The notes: generated from the letters alone by a model not told the origin. A stretch of DNA of 64,000 nt from Labedella populi (GCF_004078655.1 NZ_RZNC01000002.1:496001-560000), one strand, 5' to 3'; shown: positions 26,592 through 34,822, counted from the stretch's first letter. Translations and numbers: made by a program.

Positions 26592-26957
26592 CTAGGCTGA
26601 CGCGTCGAGCGCGGGGTCCACTCCGCCGCCGCTGTGGAGAGGACGCACCTCGACGCCTCCACCGGACGCGAGCACGGGATTCCGCCCCGCGATGGCGAGA
26701 GCGGTGTCCACGTCGGCTGCCTCGATGACGTAGAAGCCGGCGACGACGGGCGCCCCGTCGACGAACGCACCCTCGGTCGTCGACCCCGCACGCAGCGAGG
26801 TCGCCATCGACCGCGGCGTGAAGGCGTACGCGGCGACGAGGTCGCCCGAGTCGACGAGCTCGTCGGCGTAGGCGTCGGCTGAGGCCGTGTCCGCTGCGGT
26901 CGCGTCGGGGGAGTGGGCGGAATCGTCGGCGTAGATCAGGATGGCGTACTGGGGCAT
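26592..26957 (-). CDS. YCII-related domain protein
   Basis: 121 residues with the YCII pattern: MPQYAILIYADDS at the start, GDLVAAYAFTPRSMATSLR, VDGAPVVAGFYVIEAADVDTALAIA, and a final beta strand GGVEVRPLHSGGG. Dimeric alpha-beta fold; actinobacterial members often sit near ECF sigma factors, but none is here. Function unknown. ATG 26957 has GGAAGGACTCCC upstream. Confidence 0.85.
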   Translation of the reverse strand: MPQYAILIYADDSAHSPDATAADTASADAYADELVDSGDLVAAYAFTPRSMATSLRAGSTTEGAFVDGAPVVAGFYVIEAADVDTALAIAGRNPVLASGGGVEVRPLHSGGGVDPALDASA

Positions 26958-27072
26958 GGGAGTCCTTCCGATGGACTCACAGTGGCACGAGCGAGCGTCC
27001 GGCGGTAGGGGGCGGTGCCGTCGCGGTCGTCGGCCTCGGTTTGTGCGCTGGCCAGGGTTGTGCCGCCGAGCG

Positions 27073-27378
27073 TCAGCCGAAGTACTCCTCGCAGGCCCGG
27101 TGGTCGCCGTCGTGGTCCAAGCGGTGGATGTCGCCGTAGGTCGGGTACCAGCGGTCGTACTCGTACTGGGCGGCCCCCTGATTGTTGTAGGCCGTGCAGT
27201 CGACGTCCGGGCCGGGCTTGCCGAGGGGCATCCAGGGCGTGAGGCCGCTCGGGCGCCCGTTCGGTGCGTACCGGATCCCGAAGGTCTCGGTGCCGTCGCC
27301 GTTCCAGTCACCCGTGATGATCGTGTGCTCGGCCTTGCCCCACGTGATGGCGCGCGCGCCTCGACCCGACCAGTTGTC
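27073..27378 (-). pseudogene. FG-GAP/Excalibur domain protein, 5'-truncated remnant
   Basis: The open frame between a TAG (27379-27381) and a TGA (27073-27075) has no plausible upstream start, yet it encodes coherent protein: an FG-GAP-like repeat (IITGDWNGDGTETFGIRYAPNG) followed by an Excalibur-type calcium-binding tail with two cysteines (DVDCTAYNN, then DIHRLDHDGDHRACEEYFG). Intact relatives are secreted proteins of several hundred residues. The signal peptide and most repeats are gone, and no continuation was found upstream. Confidence 0.7.
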
Positions 27379-27574
27379 CTATTGAGCGCGCGGCATCGCG
27401 GCAGCGAGCGTCCGGATCGCCCCAGTTCGGGTTCGACGCGAGCGCGCGAGGCGGACGAGGAGCGCGTTCGTCCCCACGGGGCATCGTCGTATCCGTGGTG
27501 CACGGGCGGAAAGCGAGTCGTGGCACCCCATTAGGTGACTGGTGTTAACAGGTGTGACAGGAGAAGGTTGATAC

Positions 27575-28426
27575 ATGACTCGTTCCGAGCCACTCCAGAC
27601 CCCCCATCTCTCCCGGCGAAACATCGTCGCGGGCGCCGGGGCCGTCACGGCATCCCTCCTCATCGCCGAGGCACTGGGCGCGGCGTCGTCGCCCGACGCG
27701 GATGCGGCCACGATCCGCTGGTACCACCCGTTCTCGACGCGTATCCCGATCCGCAGTGACTTCGGCCCACGGTCGTCGCCGTGCGCGGGATGCAGCTCGT
27801 TCCATAAGGGCGTCGACTATTCGCCTGGGCGGCTCACACGGATCGGTGCCGCCGCAGCCGGCACCGTCATCTGGCGGCGCGACGCGTTGTCGTACGGCCA
27901 GTTCGAGGCGAACAGCTTCGGAAACTGCGTCACGGTGGACCACGGCGGCGGTCTGCAGACGGTCTACGCGCATCTCGAGAAGGGGACCGTCGCGCCGCTC
28001 GGGCCGATCGCCGCCGGAGGGCAGGTCGGCCTCGTCGGGCACAACGGTTCGTCGACGGGACCGCACCTCCACATCGAGATCCGGCAGAACAACGTCAGCA
28101 TCGACCCCGAACCCAAGATCAATCTCGCCCCGCTCGCGCCCATCGCGCTCGCGGCGCCTCAGGAAAGCGACCTCGAAAGGCTCGACATGCTCATCATCGG
28201 AACGGAAGTGGCGTTCAAGAACGTGCGAGCAGGCTACGTCGCGCTCGTGGGATTCAAGAGCCTGCACCATCTCAACCGCACGGAGCGCGACGCGCTCATC
28301 AAGCACGGCAAGATGTCGGTGAAGATCATGAGTCCGGTCGAGTTCGAGGCGATTCTCACCGCGCTCCAGATCCCGATCACCGCGGCCGTTCCCGGAGCGA
28401 ACTACGACGGTCAGCGCGTCAGCTGA
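27575..28426 (+). CDS. Tat-exported M23 family metallopeptidase
   Basis: 283 residues. A twin-arginine signal SRRNIVAGAGAVTASLLIAEALGAASS (about 13-39) precedes an LytM/M23 zinc peptidase domain: FGPRSSPCAGCSSFHKGVDY (zinc His and Asp) and VGHNGSSTGPHLHIEI (zinc HxH). M23 enzymes cleave peptidoglycan peptide bridges. The C-terminal 90 residues (LIIGTEVAFKNVRAGYVALVGFKSLHHL onward) resemble small phage-encoded domains, but no family was recognised. ATG 27575 has AGGAGAAGG 7 nt upstream. No holin or phage neighbours were found. Confidence 0.85.
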   Translation: MTRSEPLQTPHLSRRNIVAGAGAVTASLLIAEALGAASSPDADAATIRWYHPFSTRIPIRSDFGPRSSPCAGCSSFHKGVDYSPGRLTRIGAAAAGTVIWRRDALSYGQFEANSFGNCVTVDHGGGLQTVYAHLEKGTVAPLGPIAAGGQVGLVGHNGSSTGPHLHIEIRQNNVSIDPEPKINLAPLAPIALAAPQESDLERLDMLIIGTEVAFKNVRAGYVALVGFKSLHHLNRTERDALIKHGKMSVKIMSPVEFEAILTALQIPITAAVPGANYDGQRVS

Positions 28427-28476
28427 TTCGCGGCTCTGGTCTCCGCCGGTCCCGGTGAGGAAGCGTTGAGGGCCTC

Positions 28477-28574
28477 ATGACGGTTCACGTTCCTCTCGAG
28501 AGGGTGCTGGCACGTTTCCCGGTCTCGACGACGGGCGCATCGTGACGGTTCGGATCCGCCTCGAGACGGTGCTG
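28477..28574 (+). repeat. Imperfect duplication of the SRPBCC gene start
   Basis: Bases 28477-28509 (ATGACGGTTC...GGTGCTG) align to 28542-28574 (GTGACGGTTC...GGTGCTG) at about 25 of 33 positions. The upstream copy encodes TVHVPLERVL, the downstream TVRIRLETVL. The upstream frame stops exactly at the GTG of the real gene. Confidence 0.5.
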
Positions 28575-29207
28575 CCCCTGACGCGCGCCGAGGCCTTCGA
28601 CCTCTCGCGCGACATCGGTCTCCACCTCGAGTCGATGAGCGCGTCGGGTGAGACCGTCGTCGCCGGTCGGTCGAGCGGCCTCATCGGCGAGGGTGAGCAC
28701 GTCGCGTGGCGCGGGCGTCACTTCGGAGTGCGGTTCATCCTCATGTCGCGCATCACCGAGTTCGATCGTCCCCATCGGTTCGTCGACGAATCGATCGCCG
28801 GTCCCTTCCGCCGATTGCGGCACGAGCACCGGTTCGCCGAGCACGACGGCGGCACGCTCGTGGTCGACGACATCGAGTTCGAGGCCCCGTTCGGCGTCAT
28901 CGGCCGACTTGTCGAGCGGTCGATCCTCGAGCGCCACCTGCGGGAGCTGATCACCTCGCGCAACGCCCACCTCCTCGAGGTCGCATCCCGACACTGTCGC
29001 GTCGCCGGAACGGGCGATGCGACCTCAGGCGCCGAGGGCGCGGAGCGAGGCCGTGATGTCTCCGACGGAACGGGCGACCTCGAGGAGCTGGGCCCCCGTG
29101 GTCTCCCGGCCCCACGTGAAGCGGACGGCGGAGCGGGCGGCGTCCTCGTCCAGCCCGATCGCGAGCAGCACGTGCGACGCCTCCGTGCTGCCGGCGGCAC
29201 AGGCTGA
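28542..29207 (+). CDS. SRPBCC family protein with antisense C-terminal extension
   Basis: 221 residues. Residues 1-150 form a START-like SRPBCC fold (VLPLTRAEAFDLSRDIGLHLESM, then VRFILMSRITEFDRPHRFVDE, FEAPFGVIGRLVERSILERHLRELI). Relatives end near residue 155. Here the frame continues about 65 residues into low-complexity sequence that is antisense to the 3' end of the cysteine desulfurase gene, overlapping it by 183 nt. Loss of the normal stop is the simplest explanation. Start GTG 28542 has no clear ribosome site. Ligand unknown. Confidence 0.7.
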   Translation: MTVRIRLETVLPLTRAEAFDLSRDIGLHLESMSASGETVVAGRSSGLIGEGEHVAWRGRHFGVRFILMSRITEFDRPHRFVDESIAGPFRRLRHEHRFAEHDGGTLVVDDIEFEAPFGVIGRLVERSILERHLRELITSRNAHLLEVASRHCRVAGTGDATSGAEGAERGRDVSDGTGDLEELGPRGLPAPREADGGAGGVLVQPDREQHVRRLRAAGGTG

Positions 29208-30164
29208 GCCGCTCGAGGTGAGGATCCCGCGTCTCTCGAGGTCCAGAAGGACGGCCTCGCCGCCGAGCCCGTCGAAGACGAACGACGCATTTCCGGGAAG
29301 ACGCTCGACCGGGTGGCCCGTGAGGCGCGCACCGGGGGAGGCAGAGAGCACGGCAGCGATGAAGGCGTCGCGGTCCGCGGCTCGGTCGCCGTCCGCCGCG
29401 CGCTCCGCCTCCGCGAGTTCGAGAGCGGTGGCGAGCGCGACGGCGCCGGCCACCGATTCGGTCCCAGAGCGGCGGCCGTTCTCCTGACCGCCTCCGTGGA
29501 CGAGGGGTTCGAGCTCCAGCCGTCCGCGGAGGACGAGGGCTCCGACCCCCTTCGGCGCTCCGAGCTTGTGGCCCGAGAACGAGAGCGCATCGACGCCGAG
29601 TTCGCCGAGCCGTGTGTCGAGCTGTCCCACGGTCTGCACGGCGTCCGTGTGGACGAGGGCGCCCACCGCATGAGCGGCATCGGACAGCATCCCGATCGGC
29701 TGCACCGTGCCGATCTCGTTGTTCGCGTGCATGATGCTGACGAGTGTCGTATCGGCGCGCAGCGCCTCCTGAAGGGCGGCGACCGAGACCGACCCCTGAG
29801 TGTCCACGGGGAGGATCGACACGTCGAAGCCGTGGCGGCGGTGAAGGTAGTCGGCTGAGCGGAGAACCGCCTCGTGCTCGGTCGTGCTGACGACGAGGTG
29901 CCGCCCGCGTGGGTTCGCGAGCGCAAGCCCCTTCACCGCGAGGTTGTCCGCCTCGGTCCCACTCGACGTGAACACCACGCCGCTCGCCCGCACGTCGAAG
30001 GCACGGGCCACGGCGCGGCGGGCCGCCGCGAGCGCCGTCGAGGCTGACTCGCCGACCGCGTGAACGCTCGAGGGGTTCCCGAACTCCGTTGTGAGGAACG
30101 GCCACATGGCCTCGAGCACCTCGCGGCGGACGGGAGTCGACGCGGCCGCGTCGAGGTAGATCAC
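29025..30164 (-). CDS. Cysteine desulfurase (NifS-like, NAD operon)
   Basis: 379 residues. The PLP lysine is K200 (SFSGHKLGAPKGVG) and the catalytic cysteine C322 in SSGSACAAGSTEASHVL. HANNEIGTVQ (146-155) and GGGQENGRRSGTES are also present. It mobilises sulfur from cysteine. The GTG start overlaps the nadC stop (GTGA), tying it to nadA-nadB-nadC, so its likely client is the [4Fe-4S] cluster of quinolinate synthase, as in other bacteria with nadA-linked desulfurases. Confidence 0.92.
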   Translation of the reverse strand: MIYLDAAASTPVRREVLEAMWPFLTTEFGNPSSVHAVGESASTALAAARRAVARAFDVRASGVVFTSSGTEADNLAVKGLALANPRGRHLVVSTTEHEAVLRSADYLHRRHGFDVSILPVDTQGSVSVAALQEALRADTTLVSIMHANNEIGTVQPIGMLSDAAHAVGALVHTDAVQTVGQLDTRLGELGVDALSFSGHKLGAPKGVGALVLRGRLELEPLVHGGGQENGRRSGTESVAGAVALATALELAEAERAADGDRAADRDAFIAAVLSASPGARLTGHPVERLPGNASFVFDGLGGEAVLLDLERRGILTSSGSACAAGSTEASHVLLAIGLDEDAARSAVRFTWGRETTGAQLLEVARSVGDITASLRALGA

Positions 30165-31039
30165 CGCCGCCCGCCGGTGTCGGCGTTCGTGTTGATCGTC
30201 ACGTCGAGACCCAGATCGAGTGCTCGAGCGCTGTGCGTCAGCGCCCCCACCGAGATGACGTCGACTCCGGTCTCAGCGATCGCGCGGACGGTGTCGAGGG
30301 AGACCGTCCCGCTCGCCTCGACGACGGCCCGTCCCGCGATGAGCGCGACACCCGCGCGGAGGTCCTCGAGAGCGAAGTTGTCGAGCATGATCGTGTCCGC
30401 TCCGCCCGCGACGACCGCGTCGATCTGGTCGAGACGGTCGACCTCCACCTCGATGTGCGTCGTATGGGGCAGGCGTGAGCGAAGCCCCCGCAGGGCGTCG
30501 ACGACGGGGGTGCCCGATGCGGTGACGACGGCGAGGTGGTTGTCCTTCACCATGACGGCGTCCGAGAGGGAGTGGCGGTGGTTGTGACCCCCGCCGCACA
30601 CGACGGCGTGCTTCTCGAACGACCGGAGCCCCGGCGTCGTCTTGCGGGTGTCGACGACACGGGCGCCGGTCCCTGCGACGGCCTCGACGAAGCGAGCGGT
30701 GAGCGTCGCCGTGCCGCACAGCCGCTGCACGAAGTTCAAGGCGACGCGCTCCGCCTGGAGCACCGAACGCGCCGAGCCGTGCACGCGTGCGAGGACGTCC
30801 CCCGCGGCGAAGGTCGAGCCGTCAGGGGCACGGTCGGTGACGACGACGTCGGGGTCGAGCTGCCGGAAGGCGGACGCGAACACCTCGGCGCCGCTGAAGA
30901 CCCCAGCCTCCCGAGCGACGAGAGCCGCATCCGCCTGCGCGTCCGGGCGGAAGAGCGCCTCCGACGTGAGGTCGCCCCACGGCGCATCCTCGGCGAGCGC
31001 CGCTCGAACGGCGGCCTCGATCTCGAACCTCGTCAACAT
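30161..31039 (-). CDS. nadC: Nicotinate-nucleotide pyrophosphorylase (carboxylating)
   Basis: A 292-residue quinolinate phosphoribosyltransferase making nicotinate mononucleotide, CO2 and PPi from quinolinate and PRPP. Motifs: ALAEDAPWGDLTSEAL, RVALNFVQRLCGTATLT, VVDTRKTTPGLRSFEKHAVVCGGGHNHR, MVKDNHL, IEVEVDRLDQ, TIMLDNF and VEASGTVSLDTV. ATG 31039 overlaps nadB by 7 nt (ATGTTGA). The open frame extends far upstream only because the nadB repeat is open in this frame too. Confidence 0.96.
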   Translation of the reverse strand: MLTRFEIEAAVRAALAEDAPWGDLTSEALFRPDAQADAALVAREAGVFSGAEVFASAFRQLDPDVVVTDRAPDGSTFAAGDVLARVHGSARSVLQAERVALNFVQRLCGTATLTARFVEAVAGTGARVVDTRKTTPGLRSFEKHAVVCGGGHNHRHSLSDAVMVKDNHLAVVTASGTPVVDALRGLRSRLPHTTHIEVEVDRLDQIDAVVAGGADTIMLDNFALEDLRAGVALIAGRAVVEASGTVSLDTVRAIAETGVDVISVGALTHSARALDLGLDVTINTNADTGGRR

Positions 31040-32703
31040 GCGATGGCGTCCTCTGTGTCTGTGTCTCTCGCTGTCTCTCTTGTGTCTGTCTCTCCTGTGT
31101 CTGTCTCTCTTGTGTCTCTCTCTCTGGGGCGAGTGGCCGGGCGAGAGCGGTCGTCGTCGTGGTCGACCAGCGCGTCGTGGCCCCCCGCCACCCGGAGGTA
31201 CGACGGTGCGGTCAGAGCAGGATCGGTCGCCGGGAAGTCGACTCGGGAGTGCGCTCCGCGGGACTCGCGCCGGTCCAGCGCGGCGTGAGCGACGAGCCAT
31301 GCGAGCAGGAGATCGTCGGGGTGCGCAGCGCCCGCGCGCGCGAGCGCGTCGAGTCGGCCGACCGCGCGCTCCAGTCCCACCGCGGACCGCGACAGACCGA
31401 CCTCCTCCCAGAGGAGGTCCGCGACCCGATGTGAACCACCGCGCTCGAACGCCGTCGGCGTCACGAGCGATGACGACATCGGAGCGAACGTGCGACCGGT
31501 CGGAACGCGGAGGCTCCGGTCGTACAACTGTGGGTTGCCGAGCGCCGTGGCCGCTCGTGCCCCGAACACCGCACCCTCGATGAGCGAGTTGGAGGCGAGC
31601 CGATTGGCGCCGTGGACGCCCGTACGGGCCACCTCTCCCACCGCCAGGAGCCCGGGTACCGTCGTCAGACCGTGCAGATCCGTCGCGATACCACCCATCG
31701 TGTAGTGGGCCGCGGGAGTGACGGGCACCGGCTCGCGCGTCCAGTCGATACCCGCCGCGCGCAACCGCGCCGCGATCCCGGGGAAACGGGCGTCGAGTCG
31801 AGGGCCGTCGAGGGCCGTCGCGTCGAGGAACACCGGGCGGCCTCCCTGTCGCGCCATCGCGTCGGCGATGCCGCGCGCCACGACGTCCCGGGGCGCGAGC
31901 TCGGCGGCGGCATGCACGCGGAGCAGGAAGCGCTCGCCGCTGCCGTCCCGGAGCACCGCACCCTCACCTCTGACGGCTTCGGAGATGAGGAAACCGCCTG
32001 AACCGGCGAGCACCGTCGGATGGAACTGGACGAACTCCAGGTCCGCCACGGCGGCCCCGGCCCACGCCGCGAGGGCCAGCCCGGCCCCGGTCGCGGAGGG
32101 CGGGTTCGACGTGTGCGCGTAGAGCCCGGCGAAGCCGCCCGTCGCGAGCACGACGGCATCGGCCGCGAGGACGGACGGACCATCGAAACCCTCGAGACGG
32201 ACTCCGGAGACGATGCCGTCCGTGAGCAGGAGGGCTGTCGCACGGGTGTGCTCGAGAACCCGGTCGACTCGTTCCCTGGCGGCCGATGCGAGAGTCGCCT
32301 CGATTGCCGCCCCCGTCGCGTCACCGCCAGCATGCAGGATGCGCGCGGCCGAGTGAGCGGCCTCGAGGGCGAGCGCAAGAGCGCCGTCGACACGGTCGAA
32401 CGGAACGCCGAGGGCGACGAGCTCGCGGAGCCTGCCCGGTGCCTCCGTCGCGAGGACACGGACGGCCTCCGGATCGCACAGCCCCGCGCCCGCCGCGATC
32501 GTGTCCTCGACGTGCGCGGCGACACTGTCTCCCGTGCCGAGAACGCCCGCGATCCCACCTTGGGCGTAGCGGGTGTTCGAATCCTCGAGGCACCCGCTCG
32601 TGACGAGCACCACGTCGTGGCTCCGGGAGGCGCGAAGCGCGGTCGTGAGCCCGGCGATGCCGGAACCCACGACGACGACGGAGCGTCGGACAGATCTCGC
32701 CAC
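31033..32703 (-). CDS. nadB: L-aspartate oxidase
   Basis: A 556-residue FAD enzyme converting L-aspartate to iminoaspartate, the partner reaction for NadA. FAD motif VVVGSGIAGLTTAL (9-22), NTRYAQGGIAGVL, EFVQFHPTVL and the active-site HGANRLASNSLIEG are all present. The C-terminal 45 residues are an unusual charged, repetitive tail including DTRET-DTGET-DTRET encoded by a 15-bp minisatellite; it lies beyond the normal enzyme end. GTG start 32703 is 1 nt past the nadA stop. Confidence 0.95.
   Translation of the reverse strand: MARSVRRSVVVVGSGIAGLTTALRASRSHDVVLVTSGCLEDSNTRYAQGGIAGVLGTGDSVAAHVEDTIAAGAGLCDPEAVRVLATEAPGRLRELVALGVPFDRVDGALALALEAAHSAARILHAGGDATGAAIEATLASAARERVDRVLEHTRATALLLTDGIVSGVRLEGFDGPSVLAADAVVLATGGFAGLYAHTSNPPSATGAGLALAAWAGAAVADLEFVQFHPTVLAGSGGFLISEAVRGEGAVLRDGSGERFLLRVHAAAELAPRDVVARGIADAMARQGGRPVFLDATALDGPRLDARFPGIAARLRAAGIDWTREPVPVTPAAHYTMGGIATDLHGLTTVPGLLAVGEVARTGVHGANRLASNSLIEGAVFGARAATALGNPQLYDRSLRVPTGRTFAPMSSSLVTPTAFERGGSHRVADLLWEEVGLSRSAVGLERAVGRLDALARAGAAHPDDLLLAWLVAHAALDRRESRGAHSRVDFPATDPALTAPSYLRVAGGHDALVDHDDDRSRPATRPRERDTRETDTGETDTRETARDTDTEDAIAC
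31072..31116 (-). repeat. 15-bp tandem repeat within the nadB 3' end
   Basis: Three units of TGTCTCTC(T/C)TGTGTC on the plus strand, at 31072, 31087 and 31102, with related CT-rich sequence on both sides (31051-31125). The period keeps nadB in frame and adds 5 residues per unit. It ends 33 nt before the nadC start codon. Confidence 0.92.
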
Positions 32704-32704
32704 G

Positions 32705-34000
32705 TCACATCGCCGGAACGGGCGGGCGAGCGGCGAGCATCCGCTCGAGGGCGACGCGTGCCGGCACGGCCACGTCGTCGCCGACGGTGATGCGATTGAC
32801 GACGCGACCGGCCACGAGCTCGTCGAGGACCCACGCGAGGTAGCCGGGGTGGATGCGATACATCGTCGAGCACGGGCAGATGACGTCGTCGAGGCAGAAG
32901 ATCGTGTGTTGCGGGTACTGGGCCGCGAGCCTTTGCACGAGGTTGATCTCGGTCCCGATCGCGAAGGTCGAGCCGGAGGGGGCTGCGGCGATCGCCTTCG
33001 CGATGACGTCGGTCGAGCCGCTCTCGTCGGCGGCGTCGACGACGGGCATCGGGCACTCGGGGTGGACGATCACACGAACGCCCGGGTGGGCGGCGCGGGC
33101 GCGGTCGATCTGGTCGACCGTGAACCGCCGGTGCACCGAGCAGAAGCCATGCCAGAGGATCACCCGGGACTCCTCGAGGCTCTGCTCGTCGTTTCCCCCG
33201 AGGGCTCGGTGCGGGTTCCACAGCGGCATCGCCTCGACGGGCACGCCCATGGCCTTCGCCGTGTTGCGACCGAGGTGCTGGTCGGGGAAGAAGAGGACAC
33301 GCTGTCCCCGCTCGAAGGCCCACTCGAGGACCGTCCGCGCGTTCGAGGAGGTGCAGACGATGCCGCCGTTGCGTCCGCAGAATCCCTTGAGAGCGGCTGA
33401 CGAGTTCATGTACGTCACGGGGATCACGGGGACCCGACCGTCCGCGTCCGGCTCCGTTCCGTAGAGCTCCGTCAGCTGCTCCCAGCACTCCTCGACCTGG
33501 TCGATGTCGGCCATGTCCGCCATCGAGCATCCCGCAGCGAGGTTCGGCAGGATCACGGCCTGGTCCGGCGCCGAGAGCAGATCCGCCGTCTCGGCCATGA
33601 AGTGCACTCCGCAGAAGACGATCGCCTCCGCCTCGCTGCGCGCCTTCGCTGCGTTCGCGAGCTGGAACGAGTCACCCACGTAATCGGCGTACTGGACCAC
33701 CTCGTCGCGCTGATAGAAGTGCCCGAGGATCACGAGCCGGTCCCCGAGGGCCTGCTTCGCCTCGCGGATGCGGCGGTCCAGCTCGGCGGCATCGGCGGTG
33801 CGGTAGACCTCCGGTAGTGCTCCCTGGCGGGGTGAGCCCGTGGGGATGACGTCGCCGAGCGACGCTCCCGGTCCGTAGCCCGGCGGTCGAGCGTCGAACG
33901 TCCAGGGAGCCGTGGCGAGCTCAGGGCTGCACGTGTCGCCGGTCGTCGCACCGGTCGTGATGTCGCGGATAGTCAGGTCCACGGAGGCCGTGATGGTCAT
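32705..34000 (-). CDS. nadA: Quinolinate synthase
   Basis: A 431-residue Fe-S enzyme condensing iminoaspartate with DHAP to quinolinate. VILGHFYQRDEVVQYADYVGDSFQLA and the cysteine-bearing IVFCGVHFMAETADLL, GGIVCTSSNA and VICPCSTMYRI are conserved; one cysteine from each of three sites binds the cluster. The N-terminal 60 residues are an actinobacterial extension. ATG 34000 has AAGGAGA upstream and overlaps the regulator stop by 3 nt (ATGA). Confidence 0.96.
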   Translation of the reverse strand: MTITASVDLTIRDITTGATTGDTCSPELATAPWTFDARPPGYGPGASLGDVIPTGSPRQGALPEVYRTADAAELDRRIREAKQALGDRLVILGHFYQRDEVVQYADYVGDSFQLANAAKARSEAEAIVFCGVHFMAETADLLSAPDQAVILPNLAAGCSMADMADIDQVEECWEQLTELYGTEPDADGRVPVIPVTYMNSSAALKGFCGRNGGIVCTSSNARTVLEWAFERGQRVLFFPDQHLGRNTAKAMGVPVEAMPLWNPHRALGGNDEQSLEESRVILWHGFCSVHRRFTVDQIDRARAAHPGVRVIVHPECPMPVVDAADESGSTDVIAKAIAAAPSGSTFAIGTEINLVQRLAAQYPQHTIFCLDDVICPCSTMYRIHPGYLAWVLDELVAGRVVNRITVGDDVAVPARVALERMLAARPPVPAM

Positions 34001-34707
34001 GCGGAGGTCTCCTTTATCGGGGAGGAGGACGGGGTCGAGGAGGAGTAGCGGTAGAGCCGGGCCGGTCGGTGCGCACCCGTGCGGCGTGTCTCGCCGGTCG
34101 CCTCGATCTGGCCGTGCGAATCGATCTGGCGGCGGAAGTTCGCGGGATCGAGCCGGCGCTGAAGGATCGCCTCGTGAACCGTGCGCAGCTCGGTGAGGGT
34201 GAAGGTCTCGCCGAGAAGCGCTCGGGCGATGTCGCTGTACTCGACCTTCGTGCGGAGCCGTTCGAGGGCGTAATCGACGATCGCGTTGTGGTCGAAGGCG
34301 AGCCGGGGGAGACGGTCCGCGGGGAACCAGCGCACGTTCTGACCGATGAGGGCGCGGCGGGCCTCGGTGGAGTCGACGAGGGCCCAGTAGACGACCGAGA
34401 CCACCCGATCGCCCGGGGAACGGTCGACGTCGCCGAACGCGTAGAGCTGCTCGAGGTACCGGGGCGCGAGTCCCGTGGTCTCGGCGAGTGAGCGCCGCGC
34501 CGCGTCGGCGAGGCTCTCCTGCGCGCCGAGCGGACCGCCCGGGAGCGCCCAGGCCCCGTCGAAGGGATCGCGGATCCGCCGGACGAGGGGGAGCCAGATC
34601 GCCGGGTCGCCGCTTTCCGCACCGATTCCATCGTCGGAGCGGAGGGCGAGGATCACCGTGGATACCGCGAGCGTGACCGAGACGTCGGCATGTGGTGCTC
34701 CGGCCAT
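33997..34707 (-). CDS. NrtR-like Nudix transcriptional regulator of NAD synthesis
   Basis: 236 residues. An N-terminal Nudix domain (about 10-150) carries a degenerate Nudix box: GGPLGAQESLADAARRSLAETTGL has R-S-L-A-E-T where hydrolases have R-E-U-X-E-E. A C-terminal winged-helix-like part follows (DIARALLGETFTLTELRTVHEAIL, RLDPANFRRQI), as in NrtR, which binds ADP-ribose and represses NAD genes. It is the first gene of the nad operon and overlaps nadA. Loss of catalytic glutamates fits a sensor rather than a hydrolase. DNA binding here is inferred. Confidence 0.8.
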   Translation of the reverse strand: MAGAPHADVSVTLAVSTVILALRSDDGIGAESGDPAIWLPLVRRIRDPFDGAWALPGGPLGAQESLADAARRSLAETTGLAPRYLEQLYAFGDVDRSPGDRVVSVVYWALVDSTEARRALIGQNVRWFPADRLPRLAFDHNAIVDYALERLRTKVEYSDIARALLGETFTLTELRTVHEAILQRRLDPANFRRQIDSHGQIEATGETRRTGAHRPARLYRYSSSTPSSSPIKETSA

Positions 34708-34722
34708 GAGGCGCTCCTTCTG

Positions 34723-34765
34723 GTTGACACGACTCTAACAGGGAGATCCAGGTTAAGGTACAACC
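34723..34765 (-). promoter_or_regulatory. Candidate nad operon operator/promoter region
   Basis: Two imperfect palindromes lie just before the regulator gene: GTTGACACGACTCTAAC (34723-34739) and GGTTAAGGTACAACC (34751-34765). On the minus strand TAGAGT (34733-34738) and TATAGT (34767-34772) resemble -10 boxes. This is the expected location of an NrtR site, but I cannot match a known consensus confidently. Confidence 0.4.
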
Positions 34766-34816
34766 GACTATAAGAACGGCTCGTTTCGGAATCGAGGCCC
34801 ACGGCCCTCGCCCCGC

Positions 34817-34822
34817 TATGCT
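34817..34822 (+). promoter_or_regulatory. -10 box of the gcv riboswitch leader
   Basis: TATGCT about 31 nt before the first aptamer P1 stem. It would start a leader of about 300 nt. Confidence 0.4.

Noticed and set aside
27381-27574. c-di-AMP (ydaO) riboswitch upstream of the M23 peptidase
   Set aside because: Such switches often precede actinobacterial wall hydrolases, but I could not see the conserved core motifs here.
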